Part shown: positions 59,628 to 64,000 of the stretch, piece after piece
Numbering within the stretch: position 1 is the first letter of the stretch
How the letters are laid out: each line of letters begins with the position of its first letter
Assembly (NCBI GenBank): GCA_046484325.1
Contig: JAWOJB010000039.1
Location: 13,596 to 77,595 of the forward strand
Length of the DNA: 64,000 bases
From: JAWOJB01 sp046484325
Lineage (GTDB): Bacteria; Actinomycetota; Acidimicrobiia; Spongiisociales; ZC4RG35
Direction: 5' to 3'
Made by a program: the position numbers and the translations under genes
The notes under the pieces: generated by a model
What the model was told of the DNA's origin: nothing
The model's database searches: none
What the model saw: the letters and a program-made list of their open reading frames with translations, nothing else

Positions 59628-60037
59628 CGCACCTCCATCACGGTCTTGCCGACCTGGACGGCGTCGCCTCTTGCCAGGTCGACGGGAACGGTGACGCGAC
59701 GTCCGTTCACATACGTCCCGTTGGTGCTGCCGAGGTCGCTGAGCACGAGCTTGCCGTCCTTGGTGGTCACACGCAGGTGGAACTCCGAAGCGTAGGGGTC
59801 CTCCAGCATCACGTCGGCCTGCGCGCTCCGGCCGAGCACGACCGAGTCCTCCACGACGATCTCCCGCCCGGCGAGCGAGTCGGACTTCACGACCACCAGC
59901 CGGCTGCCCGCCCGGCGCCCGCGGCGGGGTGGCCGGAGGCCGAGGTGCGAACCGACCGAACGGGCCACCTGCCAAACGAACAGATAGACGAGGGCCAGGA
60001 AGATGAGCCGCAGCAGCGTGAGCAGCAGATCGGACAC
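59624..60037 (-). CDS. fhaB: FHA-domain protein FhaB (FipA)
   Basis: 137 aa. N-terminal membrane helix (LLLTLLRLIFLALVYLFVW), basic spacer, then an FHA domain (about 60-137): VVLGRSAQADVMLEDPYASE with DLGSSNGT-type DLGSTNGTYVNG. It binds pThr partners; in mycobacteria FipA links FtsZ and FtsQ under stress. GTG start 60037, 3 bp after the fhaA stop, within the fhaA-fhaB-pstP-rodA-pbpA-pknB operon. Confidence 0.93.
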   Translation of the reverse strand: MSDLLLTLLRLIFLALVYLFVWQVARSVGSHLGLRPPRRGRRAGSRLVVVKSDSLAGREIVVEDSVVLGRSAQADVMLEDPYASEFHLRVTTKDGKLVLSDLGSTNGTYVNGRRVTVPVDLARGDAVQVGKTVMEVR

Positions 60038-60040
60038 GGG

Positions 60041-60694
60041 TCAGATCTCCTCGAACCGAAACGCGACACCACCCAACGACAAGACCGACCCGTCCTCGAG
60101 ATCCACCGGGTCGGGGCCCACCGCCAGCCCGTCGACCGCGGTGCCGTTGGACGAGCCGAGGTCGCGGATGCGGGCATGCCCGTCCCTGCGCCACACCACT
60201 GCATGACGGCGGCTCACCCGAGGGTCGGGGATCACGACATCGCAAGCGTCGGAGCGACCCACGATGGCGCGGTTGTGGCCCACCTCGAACACCCCGGTAC
60301 CGAGAAGGCGGGCCCACGGGGTGAGCACCCCGGGCGACACCTCCGACCGGCAGGCCAGCGACCCCCGGGCCACCGACTCGTCACCCCGCAATTCGACCCG
60401 CACCGGTCCCTCGGTCCTCCATCCCCGCTCGGCGATCGAGCCGGCGACGACCTCGGCCACCGCGGCCGTGTAGTCGCCGACCGGCATCTCGGCCGGGAGG
60501 TCGTCGGGGTTGACCGCCACGAAGAACCGGTTGGGCACGGCGGGGCCGGCCTCGGTCTCGGTGGAGGCGAGGTCGGCCTCCCTGACGAGGCGGCTTGCGA
60601 ACTCGACGGGTTGGAGCGGGCCGCGGGCGACGAGGCCCACCATCCCGTCGAGCAGCCCTTCGAGCCGCCGTTCCAGACGGCGGGCGATGCTCAT
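60041..60694 (-). CDS. fhaA: FHA-domain protein FhaA (DUF3662-FHA)
   Basis: 217 aa. DUF3662 domain (about 1-115: RRLERRLEGLLDGMVGLVAR, NRFFVAVNPDDLPAEMPVG) and C-terminal FHA domain (about 140-217: AIVGRSDACDVVIPDPRVSR, then RHAVVW and DLGSSNGTAVDGL). The long low-complexity linker of mycobacterial FhaA is almost absent. In Mycobacterium FhaA reads phosphorylated MviN pseudokinase and CwlM. First gene of the cell-wall operon; start ATG 60694, about 70 bp from the divergent tRNA-Leu. Confidence 0.94.
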   Translation of the reverse strand: MSIARRLERRLEGLLDGMVGLVARGPLQPVEFASRLVREADLASTETEAGPAVPNRFFVAVNPDDLPAEMPVGDYTAAVAEVVAGSIAERGWRTEGPVRVELRGDESVARGSLACRSEVSPGVLTPWARLLGTGVFEVGHNRAIVGRSDACDVVIPDPRVSRRHAVVWRRDGHARIRDLGSSNGTAVDGLAVGPDPVDLEDGSVLSLGGVAFRFEEI

Positions 60695-60747
60695 CGTGGG
60701 GGAGAGTGTATGTCGCCCGTGCCGGCTTCCTCCGACCGGCGACCCTG

Positions 60748-60753
60748 TACCAT
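60748..60753 (+). promoter_or_regulatory. tRNA-Leu -10 element
   Basis: TACCAT, 11 bases before the first base of tRNA-Leu, preceded by TG one base upstream (extended -10). The same hexamer precedes serS (61875-61880), suggesting it is a favoured -10 here. No clear -35 for either. Confidence 0.55.
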
Positions 60754-60764
60754 GCCGCTGCCAC

Positions 60765-60849
<85 letters not shown>

Positions 60850-60853
60850 CGAA

Positions 60854-61864
60854 TTGCTCTCGCAACGCACCCGGCCCCGCCGGCTACGGCTTCTGGTGCC
60901 GGTCCTGCTCACCGCCTTCGTGGCGGGGGTCGTCGCCATCATCACCTTGGGCTCGAGGTCGCCCGCCGAGACCCTGTATGCCGAGGACCTGCGCGACACC
61001 GCGGTCGAGGCCGCCCGAGCTTCGATGGTCTTCCGGGACCTGCTGGAACGGGCCACCACCGTGGATCGAGCCGAACTGACATCGGTGGTCGACGAGGTTG
61101 AGGACCTGCTCGAGGCCGTCAACGGCTCCCAGCCGCCCCCCGAGGTCGGTCCGGAGGCGCGCGCCCTCCGGTCGCTCCTCACATCGGCTTCGGCGGCCTG
61201 GCTCGAGGGCGTGGTCGGCTTCGAGACGGCGCTTCTCCGGGCGGCCGACGATCCGGCGGCGGTGGCGATGCAGGACTCCATGACGGCGAGCCTGGCCACG
61301 CTCGGGAGTGGCGACCGGATCTACGCGGCCTTCCTCGAGGCGGCGACCGCGCCGGCACTGCCACAGCCGGTGTCCGGCTATCCCGAGGTCCGGTTCCTGC
61401 CGCAAGGGTTCCCATTGGCGGCGACCGTCGATGCGCTGGTCGCCTACGCCCGGGCGCCACTCTCGCCGCTCCGATTGCGGGCCGACGTCGGCATCGAGCA
61501 GGTGACGACCGACCCGGCCTGGGTCGAGAACCAGCAGGGGACGCTGGTCGTCGAGGCCACGGATCTCATCGACGTGGTGGTCGTCGTCTCGAACCTCGGG
61601 AACGCCGAGGCGGCGACCGGCGAGATCCTGTTCGACCTGACGAGCCTCGGTGAGCCGCTCGAGAGCCGGGTGAGCGAGGTGCCGCCGCTCGCCCCCGGGG
61701 CCAAGACCACGATCGTGTTCGAGGGCGTGGCCGTGGTACCGGGCACCCCATACGCCATGGTCGTGCGCCTCGGTGTCCTACCTCCCGAGCAGCAGACCGA
61801 CGACAATCTCTACCAGAACGAGTTCCTGGTGAACGAGCCGGTCGACAGTGGATCGGATGGCTGA
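60854..61864 (+). CDS. Membrane-anchored protein of unknown function
   Basis: 336 aa, no family recognised. A basic N-terminus (RTRPRRLRLL) and one signal-anchor helix (about 14-33, VPVLLTAFVAGVVAIITLGS) lead to a helical outer region (about 40-170). A C-terminal beta-rich domain (about 200-320, VEATDLIDVVVVVSNLGNAE, PPLAPGAKTTIVFEGVAVVP) resembles a CARDB/immunoglobulin-like adhesion fold. TTG start at 60854, 4 bases after tRNA-Leu, so it probably shares that transcript; the next GTG would cut into the TM helix. Context (cell-wall cluster on the other side) suggests an envelope role, but nothing direct. Confidence 0.68.
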   Translation: MLSQRTRPRRLRLLVPVLLTAFVAGVVAIITLGSRSPAETLYAEDLRDTAVEAARASMVFRDLLERATTVDRAELTSVVDEVEDLLEAVNGSQPPPEVGPEARALRSLLTSASAAWLEGVVGFETALLRAADDPAAVAMQDSMTASLATLGSGDRIYAAFLEAATAPALPQPVSGYPEVRFLPQGFPLAATVDALVAYARAPLSPLRLRADVGIEQVTTDPAWVENQQGTLVVEATDLIDVVVVVSNLGNAEAATGEILFDLTSLGEPLESRVSEVPPLAPGAKTTIVFEGVAVVPGTPYAMVVRLGVLPPEQQTDDNLYQNEFLVNEPVDSGSDG

Positions 61865-61888
61865 CACCTCTCGGTACCATCGCGCGCC

Positions 61889-63142
61889 GTGATCGACGTC
61901 TCCATCCTGCGATCCGACCCTGGCCTCATCGAACGTTCACTCGCCCGTCGCGGCCTCGACGTCGACCTCGGCGGCCTGGTCGCCCTCGATGCCGAGGTGC
62001 GCCGCCTCCGCCACGAGGCCGACGAGCTCCGCGCCGAGCAGAAGCGCATCGGCCGCCTCATCGCCACCCTCACCGGAGCCGAGAAGCAGGAAGCCATCGA
62101 CGAGGCCGGGAGGTTGGCCGAGCGCCTGAGAGCGCTCGCCGCCGGTGCCGACGAGACCCAAGAGCGCTTCGAACGGGAGTGGATCACACTTCCCAACCTC
62201 GTCGACGAGTCGGCCGCCGACGGCCTCACGGATGCCGACAACGTCGAGCTCCGGCGGGTGGGCGAGGGAGCGTCCGGGGGCCGCGACCACGTCGAGGTCG
62301 GCGAGGCGCTCGACCTGATCGACACGGTCCGGGGGGCCAAGGTGTCGGGGAGCAGGTTCGGCTACCTCAAGGGACGGGCGGCTTTGCTCGAGTTCGCCCT
62401 GGTGCGGTGGGCGATGGACCGCTTGTCGGCGGCCGGCCACCTGCCGATGATCCCGCCGGTGCTGGTGCGGGAGCAGGCTCTCTTCGGGACCGGGTTCTTC
62501 CCGAGCGACCGCGAGCAGGTGTACGAGGTCCCGGCCGACGAGCTGTTCCTCGTCGGCACCGCCGAGGTGCCGCTGGCCGCCTATCACGCCGACGAGATCC
62601 TCGACCCCGGGTCGCTTCCCGTCCGTTACGTGGGGTTCTCGACGTGCTTCCGACGGGAGGCGGGCACCTACGGCAAGGACACGGCCGGCATCTTCCGGGT
62701 GCACCAGTTCGACAAGGTCGAGATGTTCTCGTTCACCCATCCCGAGGGCTCCGGCGAGGAACACGAGCGGCTGCTCTCGCTGGAGGAGGGCCTGGTTCGC
62801 GAGCTCGAGCTCCCGTATCGGGTCGTGAACGTGGCGGCCGGCGATCTCGGTGCGCCGGCGGCCAAGAAGTACGACATCGAGGCATGGTTCCCGGGCCAGC
62901 AGGCCTACCGGGAGATCACGTCGTGCTCGAACACGACCGACTTTCAGGCCAGGCGTCTGCGCATCCGCACCCGGTCCGACGACGGCGGCACCCGGCTGGT
63001 TCACACCCTCAACGGCACGGCGGTGGCAGTCGGGCGGACGATCCTGGCCATCCTCGAGAACCACCAGCAGCCGAACGGCTCGGTGGCGATCCCAGAGGCG
63101 CTCGTCCCCTATGCCGGGTTCGAGGTCATCGAAGCTCCGTGA
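61889..63142 (+). CDS. serS: Seryl-tRNA synthetase
   Basis: 417 aa class II synthetase. N-terminal coiled-coil tRNA-binding arm (about 30-100, DAEVRRLRHEADELRAEQKR), motif 2 VGFSTCFRREAGTYGKDTAG with FRVHQFDKVEMF, and motif 3 LNGTAVAVGRTILAILENHQ. GTG 61889 follows TACCAT (61875-61880) by 8 bases, so the mRNA is probably leaderless. Its stop overlaps menG (GTGA). Confidence 0.97.
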   Translation: MIDVSILRSDPGLIERSLARRGLDVDLGGLVALDAEVRRLRHEADELRAEQKRIGRLIATLTGAEKQEAIDEAGRLAERLRALAAGADETQERFEREWITLPNLVDESAADGLTDADNVELRRVGEGASGGRDHVEVGEALDLIDTVRGAKVSGSRFGYLKGRAALLEFALVRWAMDRLSAAGHLPMIPPVLVREQALFGTGFFPSDREQVYEVPADELFLVGTAEVPLAAYHADEILDPGSLPVRYVGFSTCFRREAGTYGKDTAGIFRVHQFDKVEMFSFTHPEGSGEEHERLLSLEEGLVRELELPYRVVNVAAGDLGAPAAKKYDIEAWFPGQQAYREITSCSNTTDFQARRLRIRTRSDDGGTRLVHTLNGTAVAVGRTILAILENHQQPNGSVAIPEALVPYAGFEVIEAP

Positions 63143-63771
63143 GCGCCGAGTCCGACGTCATCTTCGCCCGGATCGCCCGGCGCTACGACCTCGTCAACCG
63201 CGTCCTCTCGTTCGGCCAGGAGCAGGATTGGCGCCGGCGAGGCATCGCCCACCTGCCTCCCGGGAGGGTGCTGGACCTCGGCAGCGGCACCGGGGCGGCC
63301 GCCCCCGTGTTGGGGGATCGCGAGGTGGTCGCCCTCGACCCGGTCGGCGAGATGCTCTCGCTCAGCCCCATCGCCGAGCGGGTGGTCGGGGTCGGTGAGG
63401 CCCTGCCATTCGAGGACCGGTCCTTCGACGGCGTGTTCTCGGCGTACGTGTTCCGGAACCTCACCTCGATTCCCGACACCCTCGCGGAGGTGGCGCGGGT
63501 GCTGCGACCGGGCGGGGCGGCGGTGATCGTCGACCTCGGGCGCCCGCGGCAGCGATGGGTGGCGGCGCTCCACCGGCTCGGCTCGGCGGTGTTCCTGCCG
63601 CTGGCCGGGATGATCGCCCGTGCCCCGCGGGACTACTGGTACCTCCACCGGTCGCTGGACAAGCTCCCACCACCCGAGCAGCTCTACGAGCACGGGCCGC
63701 TCATGCTCGAGACGACCTGGCGGATGGGCCCGCTCGGGTTCGTGTACGGGGCGGTGCTCCGCAAGCCGTGA
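63139..63771 (+). CDS. menG: Demethylmenaquinone methyltransferase (MenG/UbiE family)
   Basis: 210 aa SAM-dependent C-methyltransferase for the last step of menaquinone synthesis. FARIARRYDLVNRVLSFGQE, RVLDLGSGTGAAAPVL (motif I), AYVFRNLTSIPDTLAEVARV with LRPGG, and DYWYLHRSLDKLPPPEQLYE match UbiE/MenG. GTG start at 63139 overlaps serS by 4 bp. The annotation as menaquinone-specific follows from actinobacterial respiration; other UbiE-like methyltransferases are possible. Confidence 0.9.
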   Translation: MSAESDVIFARIARRYDLVNRVLSFGQEQDWRRRGIAHLPPGRVLDLGSGTGAAAPVLGDREVVALDPVGEMLSLSPIAERVVGVGEALPFEDRSFDGVFSAYVFRNLTSIPDTLAEVARVLRPGGAAVIVDLGRPRQRWVAALHRLGSAVFLPLAGMIARAPRDYWYLHRSLDKLPPPEQLYEHGPLMLETTWRMGPLGFVYGAVLRKP

Positions 63772-63791
63772 GGGGCTCGAGCGAGACCCGT

Positions 63792-63836
63792 CGAGTGAAC
63801 CTGAAGCGCCAATAGTTGGCCGTCCAGGTTCACTCG
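63792..63836 (+). terminator. Hairpin terminator after menG
   Basis: Outer arms CGAGTGAACCTG (63792-63803) and CAGGTTCACTCG (63825-63836) are perfectly complementary over 12 bp. Inside sits a second small stem GCCAA-TAG-TTGGC (63808-63820). It starts 20 bases past the menG stop and separates it from the opposing SRP RNA gene. Between this hairpin and about 63934 I see nothing further. Confidence 0.75.
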
Positions 63837-63934
63837 TTGGATGATGGACGCGTATCGCGGATGACAGACCGCAGGGGGTCGTGCACCCCGCCCTCGAGGC
63901 CCGTCGATCGCTCGTGGCCGGCGGCCGCCTGCTC

Positions 63935-64000
63935 GGACCTGGCTTCCCTGCGGCGCCCGGGAATCCCGCTGAGGGCTGCTTCCTTCCGGACCTGACCCGG
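63935..64000 (-). ncRNA. ffs: Bacterial SRP RNA (4.5S-type), 3' half; 5' half beyond the window
   Basis: On the minus strand, GGGTCAGGTCCGGAAGGAAG runs straight into CAGCCC, the universally conserved domain IV: GGAA tetraloop with the flanking TCAGG and AGCA internal-loop bases bound by Ffh. The following CTCAGCGGGATTCCCGGGC is the descending strand. The 5' strand and thus the exact pairing lie outside the window, so the left boundary (63935) is an estimate. Confidence 0.82.

Noticed and set aside
60850..60856. Possible second attachment site at tRNA-Leu
   Set aside because: No integrase or repeat of the tRNA 3' end was seen nearby; the gene neighbourhood is the conserved fhaA-leuT one.

Overview
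The window is 64 kb of a high-GC actinobacterial chromosome spanning the origin of replication. Gene order around dnaA closely follows the mycobacterial origin region on both sides. On the left are pcnA-type CCA transferase, MviN-type pseudokinase, sigM, trxB, trxA, cwlM, parB, parA, rsmG, jag, yidC, yidD, rnpA and rpmH. On the right are dnaN, recF, DUF721, gyrB, gyrA, DUF3566, then crgA, pabA, pknB, pbpA, rodA, pstP, fhaB, fhaA and tRNA-Leu. GTG/TTG starts, 4-bp ATGA/GTGA gene overlaps, leaderless-looking promoters and threonine-rich linkers (TTTTT tails in lipoproteins and PknB) suggest a deep-branching class such as Acidimicrobiia. That placement is inference; no rRNA is present.

Layout. 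1-3.6 kb: minus-strand housekeeping genes (truncated Xaa-Pro aminopeptidase, EEP-family phosphodiesterase, NUDIX hydrolase, haloalkane dehalogenase). 3.6-3.9 kb: a decayed DUF2252 gene. 3.9-11.3 kb: arginine operon argC-J-B-D-R-G-H, tightly overlapped, without argF. 11.3-16.5 kb: M1 peptidase lipoprotein, CCA transferase, PilT-like ATPase and histone-deacetylase-family protein. 16.5-23.3 kb: plus-strand run GNAT, DegV, pseudokinase, SigM, anti-sigma, two-TM protein, TrxB, TrxA and CwlM. 23.3-28.1 kb: parB through rpmH on the minus strand, with a parS site inside rsmG. 28.1-37.5 kb: dnaA, oriC candidate, dnaN, recF, DUF721, gyrB, gyrA and DUF3566.

37.5-50.3 kb is the accessory stretch: hypothetical and lipoprotein genes, an alpha/beta-hydrolase-cyclase fusion, a broken and partly inverted cyclase-ATPase regulator, and a decayed tyrosine recombinase abutting tRNA-Ile. 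Next come two BTAD (AfsR/SARP-type) regulators, a membrane protein with three exact 20-residue repeats, and tRNA-Ala. tRNA-Ile and tRNA-Ala, usually neighbours after gyrA, are here about 4.8 kb apart, so this reads as an island scar.

50.3-64 kb: a deazaflavin-dependent reductase, thiolase, CrgA, PabA, MutY, the PknB-PbpA-RodA-PstP-FhaB-FhaA cell-wall cluster, tRNA-Leu, a membrane-anchored protein, SerS, MenG/UbiE and the 3' half of the SRP RNA.

Functional theme: the parts of the PknB-controlled peptidoglycan circuit described in mycobacteria (PknB, PstP, FhaA, CwlM and the MviN pseudokinase) sit on both flanks of oriC. Here the pseudokinase is a stand-alone membrane protein with no MurJ flippase attached. 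No CRISPR array, rRNA or intact mobile element was found.
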